From Cynocephalus volans (Eukaryota > Chordata > Mammalia > Dermoptera > Cynocephalidae), in NCBI RefSeq assembly GCF_027409185.1, contig NC_084463.1, positions 159,007,869 through 159,071,868 of the forward strand: 64,000 nt of DNA, read 5' to 3'. Each line of letters starts with the position of its first letter. Positions within the stretch are counted from its first letter, which is position 1. The notes beneath the pieces are model-generated. The model did not search any database and was not told where the DNA came from. It saw nothing but the letters and a program-made list of their open reading frames with translations. The translations under genes and the position numbers were made by a program. This document shows, in pieces, positions 1-11,300 of this stretch.

Positions 1-1983
1 CAGCATGATCCCTGCAGGGGAGGTAGGGTCTCAGGACCTGAGGTCCAGAGAGGGGCAGCTGAGCCAGGCTGGGGCAGCGAGGGCAGCCTCCAGCTGGGGG
101 GAAACTGACGGGGAGGAGGAAAGAGGCAGTGTGGGTGTGGGGAGGGGGTTGGGTTGCGGACACACACACTGTACACACATCCAAATAAAACTCTGCCACC
201 TCACAAGGTCAGTTTTCCCAGGCTTGGCTCTCTGTGTAGAGAAACCCTTAAAAGGAGTGTCTACACTTGCTGTTTCCAATCCTCTTACACGTGGGGCTTT
301 TCCTGCTAGGAAAGAACCACCTGAGGAGGCATGGAGGGCCCAGCGTGAGAAATTAGGGAGCAGAGAAAGGCTGGTTGAGGAGCCAAGGAGAGGGAGACGG
401 GGGAGGGTAGGAGAGACTAAGCCCCAGCGGCACAGCCAGAGCCCTGCAGAGGAGACGGCAGTCATTTTTGAGTCAGAAAACGCAGCTTCTCATCTCAGTT
501 CTGCAAATGTGTGATCTCGGAGACAGAACCCGCCCCGTGCCCAGCGCCCACCTCGCCTTCAGACCCCCGTCCTCCCACTGAGCATGGGGGGCGAGACTGC
601 GCCAGAGCTCTGCAAAGAATGACTCAAGCAATGGAGGCCTCCAGGGCTCCAACAGCACCAATTATTTCCCTTCAAAGAACACGTGTCTCACTGCTTGAGG
701 GACCCCTTTTCCATGGAATGTTCTATGTATAACAAGATTTTTGTTCAAAAAAAAAATTGGCAAGGACCAGCGTCATTTGGAGGGTCCTTCTCCTGTAAGC
801 AGCTGTGACTTGTTGATGGGGCCATCCTCACCCTGCCTTTCCCTCTGCGGGGACACTGCTCCCACCCCACCCTCTCTAAGTCCCCTCCTAAGAATCAATC
901 TCCTTCTGCCCAGTGTCCTGACCTCTCTTTTGCTCTGGCATAGCTGGGCCCCCTTCCGTGGGAACTCGAATTGTGCACGTCTGTGTCTGTCTCTCACTGG
1001 ATTGTGCCTCTCGGGAGGCTTTTCTTAGCCACTTGCTAACTAGACAGCGAGGAGGAGGACAGGAGCTAAGGAGCGGCCTCTCCACACGGGAGGGTTCCCC
1101 CAGCAGCTGTCTGTCGCCAATGCTAGTTTTCTAAATCATAACAGGAAACATTTCTTTGGCCCTTTTGCTACCATATTTGTTATCTCAGATAATTGGTTTC
1201 CAAGTGGCAATTGGGGTCATCCCTCGACCTTTGCAATGAAATGGATTCTACTCAAACTCTCTTCCCAGTGCTGGGGAGACCCAGGCTCTCCTGGCTGCTC
1301 CCGGAGGACAGCACGGGGAGGCTCACAGTCCTCCTGGCCACCGCCTGCTGCTGCTCAAGCACTTCAATTTGGGGATCACTTCACTGATGCTTTTTCCCAA
1401 GGCAAAAGGACAGCCCCAATTCCTTCCCTCACGAAATGCCAGTGTCACAAGCCCAGAAGCTTGTCTCAGTAGCTGAAGGGACCGTGGAGGTTTACACCGA
1501 GCCCAGCAGACTACTGGTTCCTGAGGGCAGTTGTGAGGCCTCGTCTGTCATGGGAGCTTCTGCTGCAGGCTGCACCTTCCTCGCCGCTCAGCTCCGTCTT
1601 CCTCCCCCAGTCCCCTCGCTTTTCCCTCCGGGGCTTGTGCATCCCTCAGCTCCTGTTCCCTCCCGCACAGAGCAGGTTCGCTGTTTCACCTTCTGACTGC
1701 AGAGCGCAGCCTCCGCTCTCCTCCAGACCTGAGGCACCCATCGAGGGGATCCCCAACAATGACCCCCTTTCCCTCAGGGGAGCACTGGCAGCAAATAAGA
1801 TGAACGTTCTTCTACACCCACACTTCATCCTCACAAAAACCTGGTGCACGATTGTCCCCATGTGACTGAGAGAGGGTTGGGGACTTCCCCAAGCCACAGA
1901 CATGGCCCAGCAGAGCCACTGTTGGAGCTCAGACGGCCGGACCCCCAGCCCAGGCTCACGTCCTCTGCTCTCTTCTGCTGCAG

Positions 1984-2395
1984 ATCCCGCAGGTTATTAT
2001 TGTCACTGTGTTGGTGGTAGCTGCTGTGTGTATCCTGAGGAGGTGCCATAAGCGCTCAAATTCCCACTCTGGAGACCATGAACAAAACAGGTGAGTATGG
2101 AGCTCCTAAGAGGGTGGAAAGATGCCCTCAAGAAAGTGGAGACCACAGGGGCCTTCACGTTCCTGGCTGCCTGCCCAGGAGCACGAGGAGCCCTGTGGTG
2201 TGAAGGCCTCGGTGCATGTCCGTCCTTCGTCGCTCTCACACCCGTGCCTCCTGTCTCTTCCAGGTGGTCGTCGTCTACCCGAGTGGTCATACAAACAAGC
2301 CAGTCGCCACCTGAAAATGCAGGAACTCACCACCGCCACAGCTGCCGCCGTAGTATTCAAAGCGTAAATTCTGACATTTCAGATACACAAAGCTA
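1984..2395 (+). CDS. orphan membrane-anchor exon pair, copy 1 (unrecognised, partial)
   Basis: Two exons join in frame. Exon 1984-2091 follows the acceptor ttctgctgcag and encodes IPQVIIVTVLVVAAVCIL, then RRCHKRSNSHSGDHEQN, and ends at donor gtgagt. Exon 2264-2395 follows ctcttccag and encodes a hydrophilic tail ending SVNSDISDTQS-stop. The layout, one hydrophobic helix then a basic stop-transfer, suggests the end of a single-pass membrane protein. QV followed by a helix resembles the PLAAT anchor exon (a second acceptor, cccgcag, would start it at Val exactly as in PLAAT exon 4). No catalytic PLAAT exons accompany it inside the window; they could lie left of position 1. I do not recognise the tail. 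Confidence 0.4.
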
Positions 2396-2744
2396 AAAAT
2401 TCTCGAAGTCTCTTTCGCCAGTAACAGAAGAAGTCCTCCCTTTCTGAGCTTCCATAACCCAGGTTCTTCCTTCCCTGGCAAACTGAGGGAAATGTCTCTC
2501 CAACTGCTTCCATCCTGGCCTTATTTCTTTAATTCTGCCTGGGAAACTGTGCTGTTCCTCTATATAAAGCAGATAAGAACTTAAAATTGGATTTGAACAC
2601 AGAGGCCCTCCCGAGGGCATGTGCACCTGTGTGCGTGTGGTCATCCACACATGGGGCCTTCGTGCACACACATCCGTGTGCTTCGCTGTGTGTGAGCTTG
2701 TGGATTGGAGGAACTGAAATACAGCTCCCTACACCCTCATAACG

Positions 2745-3198
2745 TGTGCCGTCTGCTTCTGTATTGCTTGCTTAACCTAAGTAACTCCATTTTACCCCCA
2801 TGTGGCCTGCAGACTAACACCCTTCTGCATGAGAAACGGTTGACCTTATCATAGAAACAAAAACCGTTGCATAGAAACAGGAGCCACACACAGTGAACTA
2901 TTACACGGGAACAGGAACCACACACAACGACAACCTGTGTGCTTGATTGCTCGAACGGCTCATTCTTGGCTTCTGTAACCGAGCTCCCCAGCTTGCTTTG
3001 AGCACCTGGACAAACCCGTGTGCCAACGGGATGTGGTTTTTGCCTTTAAAAACCCCCCCAAGACCAAGACCCAGGGCCGTTCTCCCTTGGTTGCTCCTTG
3101 AGAGACGGTCGCTGGCCAGCTGGAGTGAATAAACTCGCTTCTGTGCACGAGCGGCGTGTGAGCGCATTCTTGCGGGAGGACGCCTCAGAGCAGAACAA
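2745..3198 (+). mobile_element. solo LTR, ERV1-like, copy 1
   Basis: It is about 450 bp, begins tgtgccgtctgcttctg, has a TATA-like tttaaaaaccccc, then gaataaactcgctt as polyadenylation region, and ends near gcagaaca. This is the class I LTR layout. No internal viral genes adjoin it. The family is not assigned. Confidence 0.55.
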
Positions 3199-4332
3199 AT
3201 ATCTCCACCCACCCATCATCACTCTTTCATGACTCATTCACTTCATAAATATGTCTTGATCATTTGATGTGCTCAAGGCTCTTTTTGTGACGGGGGGAGG
3301 GTGAACATTGGTGAATGTGACAGAGTTCTTGACCTCAAGGAGCTTTTGGGCTCATGAGAGGACACCATGTGAGCATAGCCACCTCTACACACACACTCAC
3401 CGATGTCACCTGCTCCTGGGCTTATGGAGCCCTGATGTTCATGGGCAGCAGGAGCCCCTCCCTCAGGTCCAGGTGATGCACTGCGGTGTCTGAGCCTGCC
3501 AGGGTGGCCCCTGCCCCTTTGCTCATGATTGGTTTGGGCGTGGAAATGTGACCCAGTTTGGTCATTGAACAGTGGGATACAGTCAGCCAGGGGTTCCTGG
3601 GAAAGATTCACTCCCAGACAAAGAGACAGATGGTGAGACACGTCTTCCTCTCCTTGTTTTGGACGTTGCCATGTGAAAATGAACCATTTGGGGTTTTAGT
3701 GCCATAGAGTGCCATGCAGGGCAGCACTATAGGCACAGGATCAGTGTGGTGGATACAGCCCAGGTCCTTAGAGGCCTTGCTCAGCCCCTGAACCAAACCT
3801 GAGTCCCTGCTCCATCTACTTGTTATGGAGACAATGAATGTCCAGGCTGCTGAAGCCTCTTTTAGTTTCGCTCTGCTTCTTGCAGCCAAGTGCATCCTGA
3901 TGGGGCAAGGAGATCCTGCCCCACATGGCCTCAGGTGCCCACCACTTCCAGGGCATCCTGTGGAATGAAGCAGCCCCGCTGGCCTGCTCCCATGGTCTCT
4001 GCCCAATATTTCCTGAGGATGTTGGGAGACGAGGACCTATGTGGTGCATTGGGAGTTGATACCTCCCTGCCTCTAAATGCTTCCATTTCCTGTGGAAGGA
4101 GCAGCTGCACAGCGTCCTTGTCAGAGTGACCACTGATTTCTCCAGCAGGGGCAGGGATGCAGGGCTGCCCTCCGACTCCGGCTGCTCCTCACATGGCTCT
4201 GAAGCACCACCGAGTCCGTGTTTTCATGTCGGTCACCATTACCCTTTCCACTCAGAGAACACATCTAGTCTTTAAAGAGTTGATTCTCTTAAAAATGTTT
4301 AGTCTTTAAATCCTTTTTGAATAGGGTCCGAA

Positions 4333-4352
4333 GGAAAATGAAATTGAAATTC
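4333..4352 (+). promoter_or_regulatory. ISRE-like element of promoter copy B1
   Basis: gaaaatgaaattgaaatt gives three GAAA cores, with the spacer bases changed relative to 8264-8283. It stands the same distance before the start-lost exon-1 copy at 4416. Confidence 0.55.
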
Positions 4353-4415
4353 TCAACCTCGGTCCACAAGCTGGTCCACAAGCCACAGAGCACCAGGCGC
4401 TGCCCTGCTTTCCAG

Positions 4416-4424
4416 GTGGCTCCA
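4416..4424 (+). pseudogene. start-lost PLAAT4 exon-1 copy in B1 (GTG-GCT-CCA)
   Basis: The context is collinear with the real exon 1 at 8346 (ccctgctttccag before, gtaagt after), but the ATG reads GTG. A transcript from this promoter could still splice into downstream exons, with translation starting elsewhere. An identical GTG stands in B3 at 27600. Confidence 0.6.
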
Positions 4425-5767
4425 GTAAGTCCCCTGGAAGTTTCCATAACTCAGTCTCCAGTGGGCGGGAGACTCCCCTCCGTCAACGACCTCATTCTGG
4501 GCTCCTGACCTTGGGAGCACTTGACTCCAGAGCTTGTCTTCAGAAGGCTTTCCCTATCTGTATCTGTCATTCATAGGCCAACTGTATTTGTCGTTTAAAA
4601 GTTCATTTTTCCTCCTGGACTGTGAGGTCTCTGGACAGAGTCGGCCTCTACTCTACATCTGGCATAATGGGGAAGCCTGGGACCCCATTGTGGGAGGCAC
4701 CTATGGGGTTCCAGAAACTGCACCTGCCTGAGCCTGAGGCCTACTCACCAGACACAGCTGGGGCAGAAGCCAGGGGTGGGCCTGTGAGGGGACCCTGGGT
4801 CTTGGTATTGAGCGATTCCCCACATTTACTGTTTCTGCTGCTGAGTGGGGTTTGGTCCCTTCTCAGCCGCAGTCCTTTCTCTTTCCTCTTTTGTCCATGG
4901 CATTTGTCCTGCCTTGCAAAGTGCATTCTAATTCCAGCATTCTGAACTCTGAACTCTCCCCTCCCATCAGCCCAGATTATCATTATATTTCAGAAGCTCC
5001 AGGGAGGGGACAGGCTGGGCCAACAGGTGTGTAGCTGAAAAGCAACAGTTGGACTCAGGCTATTACTGGAAATGAAACAATTCTGGGAAATGTCCTGCAA
5101 GTTCTGGAGGACATTCCACTGTGTGTGCATCGTGTGATTCTGGGGAAAAGCTTTATTGCTAATGATGTAAAACAGGGCTCTGTTGAATACAAAGCCATTT
5201 TTTTATCCAGGTAGAGCCCAAGATCACATTTCTTCAAGCACCAGCTACTGTTGACAGTGCCCTGACTGTAGTTTAAGACATTTAGCATTAGAGCTAAAAG
5301 TTCCCTTCTTATCCTCACATGGAGACCGTCTCTGGCCCTGGATGCACTGGCTGACATGGCCGCCTCGGGCTGAGACGAGGAGAAGCTGGGCAGGAGTCCT
5401 GGCACCACTGATCCTCTGTCTCTTTTCCTTGTCTAATTCCCCTGCCCCATCCATGCCAGGCCCTTTGCTGGATCCCAGAGGAGCAGGGAGGAGGGTCGAG
5501 CACGTAGGATGCTCCTGCACGGACCTCACAGCCCAGGGGGCACAGACAGGCCCAGGGAACACAGCACAGCATGATCCCTGCAGGGGAGGTGGGGTCTCAG
5601 GCCCGGGACCCAGAGTGGGGCAGCTGAGCCAGGCTGCAGCAGTGAGGGCGGCCTCTAGCTGGGGGGAGACTGATAGGTAAGGGGGACAATAAAGAGTGGG
5701 TGTGGGGAGGCAGCTGGGCAGAGAGACCCTGACGTGTCGAGGAGCAGAGACGTGGGGAGGGGTGGAC

Positions 5768-5781
5768 AGGTCACTGGGTCA
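5768..5781 (+). promoter_or_regulatory. DR2-type element in B1
   Basis: AGGTCA-ct-GGGTCA, the same 14 bases as at 9802. Confidence 0.4.
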
Positions 5782-6854
5782 GCCTCAGGAGCAGAGCCCA
5801 GGGATGGTGAGGAGAGTGAGGGTCAGGAAGGGTCTGAGAGATGCCCAAGTGTGTGTCCTGCTCCTGAGGCCAGAGGAAGGTCATGGCCAAAGTGCCCTTG
5901 AAAGACCACTGTGGGTCAGGGGACTGGATGTGGAGGGCAGAGACAGGAGGGGGAGGTTGGTCAGGAGGCCATGGTGTCCAAGAGGCAGGGACAGGCTGCT
6001 CGGAACCATGTCGGAACGGGAGATGGACGCGGAAGTGAATCAGAAGAAACTTCTGGAATCTGTGTGGTCTGATTTTCGTGGGTGGAGATTGGCATGAGGA
6101 GGGGGCAAAGGTGAGTTGCCTCTGGGCTCTGTCTGGACAGCCTGGGATGGGACTAGGAGGATTGTCTGTCACCCACTGAGGAAAGGCACAGGAGGGATAG
6201 AAACCGAGAAATTTTCCAGTTAAGAAGCTGCGCTGTCCTGGGTTGGGACCTGGAGTGGAGGGAAGGAAGGAGGCAGGGGAGGGAGGCAGGGGCGAGGCAG
6301 GGAGCAGGGTCAGGGGTGACAATGCCTTCCCCTGCGTGTTAGAGGTTGCAGTTATCATGGGACAAGTGCCCGGCAGAGGCCTGCTCCATGAGTGGGGCAG
6401 TCCCCTCAGTGCTGAGAGCCAATGGCCCCCAAGACGCCACTGTAGGCTCAGGTCCCATCAGGACACTGTCAGTCCCTGTGTCACAGGCTGTCACCTCCAA
6501 GGATGGGTGTCCCAAGGATGGAAGGGGGCTGTTGTGAGGAGGAGGTGGCTCTGAGGGCCATGGCCGAGGTTGAACAGGAGGTGTGAGGAGGACGTGAGGG
6601 TGGGTCTGCAGAGGACAGACAGCTCCAGACTCCCCTTCCCCAAGTTGCTCCAACCTCAGCAAAGGGCTGAGCACGCAGGATGTGGTGTCAACAGGCTCAC
6701 GAGCGCGTGCACCACGCACCTGTACACGTGCATGTGCATCCTCAGCGTGCACGTGTGTGCACACACACACCATACACACATCCAAGTAGAATTCTCCCAT
6801 CGCACAAGGTCATTTTTTCCAGGCTAGGTCACCTATGTAGAAAAATCCTTTAAA

Positions 6855-7275
6855 GGATTGTCTACACTTGCTGTGTCCAATCCTGTCACTCTTGCTTTCT
6901 CTGGAACCCACTCTGATCACACTTGGAGCCTCGCTCTCCAGGGACCTGCTGTGCTGCACGTCCCCGTCATTCCTCCTGTCTGAAGGTCTTCACTTGGCTC
7001 CCAGGCTCCACCCTTGCTGGCTGCTCCCCTCTGTCTCCTGTATTGCTGCTTCTCTTACCCCAGTCTCAGTCCCATCCTTGGTCCTCTTTTGTGTCCTCTC
7101 TCTCCTCACCGCCTCGTCAGTATCACCCAGACTGGTGACATGAAACACCTTCTCTGTGACGATGACTCCCGTATGTGCAGCTGCAGCCAAACCTCTCCCC
7201 ACACACCAGTCTGGCATATCCAGTGGTGCACTCAGCAGCTCCAAATCCATACGCTCACATCTGACCTCCAGAATT
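6855..7275 (+). mobile_element. L2 LINE fragment
   Basis: Old L2 coding-strand sequence is recognisable: ttcacttggctcccaggctc, cttggtcctcttttgtgtcc and gatgactcccgtatgtgcag appear in L2 order, with many indels. It follows the end of B1. Confidence 0.5.
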
Positions 7276-7279
7276 AGGG

Positions 7280-8060
7280 TGAGATCCCACAAGTTAAGGG
7301 CTCAGTCTCACAACCTCCACCACCCCGCCCCCAGTTTGGATGCTAATTGCAAGTCCAAGTCCCTGGAACTTCTGACCAACTGGCCACAAATTAGAGGTTT
7401 CCAGTCATTAGCTGGAGCAGCTCACAAAAGCCAGGCAAGAGCTTTATTTACATTTACTTGTTTATTATAAAGGATGTTGCAGAGAACACACAAGAACAGC
7501 CAGATGGAAGAGATTCACAGAGCGAGGGATGTGGGAAGGAGTGTGGGGTTTACATGCCCTCTCTGGGCATGCCGTCATCCAAGTATTCAGCAACCCAGAA
7601 GCCCTCTGAACCCTGTAGTTCAGGGTTTTTCATGTAGGAATGATTGTTTATTAGCTCAGACTCCTGTCCCTTCCCCCTTCCCGGAGGAGGAGGGGTGGGG
7701 CTGAAAGTTCCAAGCTTCCAACCGTGGTTTGGCCTATATGGCGTCCAGCCCCCATCCAGGAGCCCAGCAAGAGCCACCTCAGTAGGACAAAAGGTGCTCC
7801 TGTCACTGAGGAAATTCCAAGGGATCAGGAGCTCCATGTCAAAACTGGTGTCAAAGACCAAATATTAGAATAAAAGATTCTCCTAGCCTCCCTATCGCTC
7901 AGGAAATTGCAAGGGTTGTAAGAGCTCTGTGCCAGGAACTGGGGGCAGAGACGAAATACATATATTTTATTATGTTACATGTTCCTACAGCCACAGCCTC
8001 CAGGGAAAAGCAGCCTGTGGTGCAGGCCAGGGAGGAGGTGCACGTTGTGATCTCCCAGTG
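7280..8060 (-). mobile_element. LTR-like old repeat, unassigned
   Basis: Sequence between the L2 fragment and B2, present only in copy 1. Stretches such as agctctgtgccaggaactgg and gaccaaatattagaat recur (7830-7870, 7918-7985) and look like an old LTR. I cannot assign the family and see no gene. Confidence 0.25.
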
Positions 8061-8263
8061 ATGACATTGAGGCTAACTTGAGAATTTTTTTTATCATGAC
8101 TGAAAAAATTCTGAGTTTTGTATGTCTGTGAAGCACCAACGATTCCATGTGTTGATGCAGGTAATCATTACCCTTTCCACTTAGAGAAAATATCTAGTTT
8201 CTAAGTAGGTGTTTCTCTTAAAATAAGTTTAGTCTGTAAGTCCTTTTTTAGTAGTGTCAGAAA

Positions 8264-8283
8264 GAAAGTGAAAGTGAAATTCT
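8264..8283 (+). promoter_or_regulatory. ISRE/IRF-type element, PLAAT4 copy 1 promoter (B2)
   Basis: Three GAAA cores spaced two bases apart (gaaagtgaaagtgaaa) match the GAAANNGAAA interferon-stimulated response consensus. The element sits 63-82 bp upstream of the exon-1 ATG. Human PLAAT4/RARRES3 is known to be interferon/IRF1-inducible. Activity here is inferred from the motif and its position only. Confidence 0.7.
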
Positions 8284-8345
8284 CAACCTTGGTACAAAAG
8301 CTGGTCCACAAGCCACGGAGCACCACATACTGCCCTGCCTTCCAG

Positions 8346-8354
8346 ATGGCTCCG
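8346..8354 (+). CDS. PLAAT4: PLAAT4-like copy 1, coding exon 1 (M-A-P)
   Basis: ATGGCTCCG is followed directly by the donor gtaagt (8355-8360). Three codons in phase 0 are what the family requires before the exon encoding [11 protein letters not shown]. The 5' UTR probably runs from about 8284, just after the ISRE-like element. Of the four exon-1 copies in the window this is the only one whose ATG precedes an uninterrupted set of downstream exons. Confidence 0.82.
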
Positions 8355-11300
8355 GTAAGTGCAACTTTGCATGACTCACTCTACAGCGGCTGGGAAACTC
8401 CCCTCCTCCAAAAGCCTCAGTCTGGGCTCCTGGCCTTGGGAACATTTAACTCCAGAGCTTGTCTTTCAAAGGCCTTCATGAAAAACTATTTGTCATTTAA
8501 AAGTCCATTTTTCCTGCTGTTCTGTGTGGTCCTCAGGCAGAATGGGTCTCCCCTCTGTATCTGGCACAGTGGGGAGGCCTGGGGACCCCCATGTGGGAGA
8601 CAGCTGTGGGGATTCTGGAAGCTACACCTGCCTGAGCCTGGGGCCTACTCATCAAACACAGCTGGGGCAGAAACCAGGGGCTGGGCTTACTGGGGGACGC
8701 CAGCTCTTTTTTCTTTAAAGATGACCAGTAAGGGGATATTAACCCTTGACTTGGTGTTGTCAGCACCACGCTCACCCAGTGAGATAACCGGCCATCCCTA
8801 TACAGGGATCCGAACCCGTGGCCTTGGTGAGGGATGCCAGCTCTTGAGAAGTTAATGATTTCCCACATTGTTTCTGCTGCTGGGTGGGGTGTGGTCGCTT
8901 CTCAGCCACAGTCCTTTCTCTTTCCTCTTTCGTCCGTGGCGTTTGCCCTGCCTTGCAAAGTGCATTCTAATTCCAGCATTCTGAACTCTGAACTCTCCTC
9001 TCCCATGAGCCCAGATTGTCATTATCAGAAGCTCCAGGAAGGGGACAGGGTGGGCCAACAGGTGTGTAGCTAAAAAGCAACAGGTGGATTCAGGCTATTA
9101 TTGGAAATGAAACACTTCTGGGAAATGTCCTGCAAGTTCCAGAGGTTAGTTACCTGTGTGTACATCCTGTGATTCTGGGGAAGGGCTTTATTTTTACTGA
9201 TGCAAATCAGGGCTCTGTTAACAACAAAGCCATTTTTTTGTCCAGGTAGGGCCCAAGATCACATATCTTCAGCCACTAGGCTCTGTTCACAGTGCCCTGA
9301 CCGTAGTTGTAGACATTTAGCATTAGAGCTAAAAGTTCCCTTGTTATCTCCACATGGAGACCGTCTCTGGCCCTGGATGCCCTGGCTGACGTGGCCACCT
9401 CGGGCTGAGACAAGGAGGAGCTGGGCAGGAGTCCTGGCACCGCTGATCCTCTGTCCCTCTTCCTGCCTAATTCCCCTGCCCCATCCATGCCAGGCCCTTT
9501 GCTGGATCCCAGAGGAGCAGGAAGGAGGGTTGAGCTCGTAGGATGCTCCTGCGCGGACCTCACAGCCCAGGGGGCACAGACAGGCCCAGGGAACACAGCA
9601 CAGCATGATCCCTGCAGGGGAGGTGGGGTCTCAGGCCCGGGGCCCAGAGTGGGGCAGCTGAGCCAGGCTGCAGCAGTGAGGGCGGCTTCCAGCTGGGGGG
9701 AGACTGACAGGGAAGGGGGACAATGAAGCGTGGGTGTGGGGAGGGGGCTGGGCAGAGAGACCCTGATGTGCCGAGGAGCAGAGACGTGGGGAGGGGTGGA
9801 CAGGTCACTGGGTCAGCCTCAGGAGCAGAGCCCAGGGATGGTGAGGAGAGTGAGGGTCAGGAAGGGCCTGAGAGCTGCCCAAGTGTGTGTCCTGCTCCTG
9901 AGGCCAGAGGAAGGTCATGGCCATAGTGCCCTTGAAAGACCACTTTGGGTCAGGGGACTGGATGTGGAGGACAGAGACAGGAGGGGGAGGTTGGTCAGGA
10001 GGCCACGGTGTCCCGGAGGCAGGGACAGGCTGCTCTGAACCACGTCAGGGGACGGGAGATAGACGCGGAAGTGAATCAGGAGTAACTTCTGGAGTCTGTG
10101 TGGCCTGGTTTTGGTGGGTGGAGATTGGCATCAGGTGAGGGCATGAGGTGAGCTGCCTCTGGGCTCCGACTAGACAGCCTGGGATGGGGGTAGGAGGAGT
10201 GTCTGTCACCCATTGAGGACAGGCACGAAGAGAGATAAAAACCAAGAAATTTCCCAGTCAAGAAGCTGCGCTGTCCTGGTTGGGACCTGGAGTGGAGGGA
10301 AGGAGGGAGGCAGGGGAGGGAGCAGGGGCGAGGCAGGGAGCAGGGGCAGGAGCGGGCAGAGAGGACCCAGCCTGGCCTCTTCCCAGCCGAGCGTTCTTGG
10401 GCAAGACCCTCGACCTCTCTGATCCTCAATGTCCCCCTCTGTGCCATGGGGTGACAATGCCTTCCCCTGGGTGTTAGAGGTTGCAGTTATCGTAGGACAA
10501 GTGCCCAGCAGATGCCTGCTCCATAACTGGGGCAATCCCCTCAGTCATGGGAGCTGATGGTCCCCAAGACGCCACTCTAGGTTCAGGTCCCATCAGGACA
10601 CTGTCATTCCCTGTATCACAGGGTGTCACCTCCAAGGATGGAAGGGGGCTGTTGTGAGGAACAGGTGGCTTTCGGGACCATGGGAGGAGTTGTGAAGAGG
10701 ACGTGAGGGTGAGTCTACAGAGGACAGACAGCTCCAGACTCCCCTTCCCCAAGTTGCTCCAACCTCTGCAAAGGGCTGAGCACGCAGGCTGTGCTGTCAA
10801 CAGGCTCACAAGCGCGTGCACCACGCACCTGTACACGTGCATGTGCATCCTCAGCGTGCGCACAGACACACTCCTGTAACACACTCACCCAGACAAGCCT
10901 CTTCTCCCTCATTCCACAAGGTCATTTTCCAGGCTTCCAAGGTTGGTGACCCCACTGAGGGGAGCCTCTAAATAGGAAAGCTGTGGATGCCAGGGGGACA
11001 GGAGCTCACCCTTACCCCGGTTACAACCAGGTGATGAACATCAGGAACGTGTCCCCAGGCCGAGCTGCTGCCCCCCTGCCCCCAAGCCAGGGTTTCTTCT
11101 GTGGCCTAAAATGCCCTCCCTACAATCTCTGCTTTTTCTGTTACAGTCACGCCAACAGCCCAAGCCTGGAGACCTGATTGAGATTTTTCACAATGGCTAT
11201 GAGCACTGGGCCATCTATGTGGGAGATGGCTACGTGGTCCACCTGGCACCTCTAAGTAAGGACAGCTGAAAATGTAACTCTCGAAATACTTGTTAATATG

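Larger units (their letters stand above)
3820..6850 (+). repeat. B1 segment: PLAAT4 promoter/exon 1/intron 1 module
   Basis: It is homologous to B2 (about 8100-10960, offset about 4.03 kb) and to B3 and B0. In order it holds a conserved upstream stretch, the ISRE (4333), start-lost exon 1 (4416), the cctgcaggggaggt block (5578) and the DR2 element (5768). It then runs into an L2 fragment instead of PLAAT4 exon 2. Confidence 0.75.
8100..10960 (+). repeat. B2 segment: functional PLAAT4 promoter/exon 1/intron 1 module
   Basis: This is the second member of the local tandem pair in copy 1. It carries the ATG exon 1 and leads directly to PLAAT4 exon 2 at 11147. It contains a private minus-strand tRNA-Ile SINE at 8706-8826. 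Confidence 0.75.

Noticed and set aside
11256-11270. Stop codon after LSKDS as the end of a short PLAAT4 protein
   Set aside because: The TGA is intronic; the donor gtaagg at 11256 and exon 3 at 11937 give the family-typical continuation.
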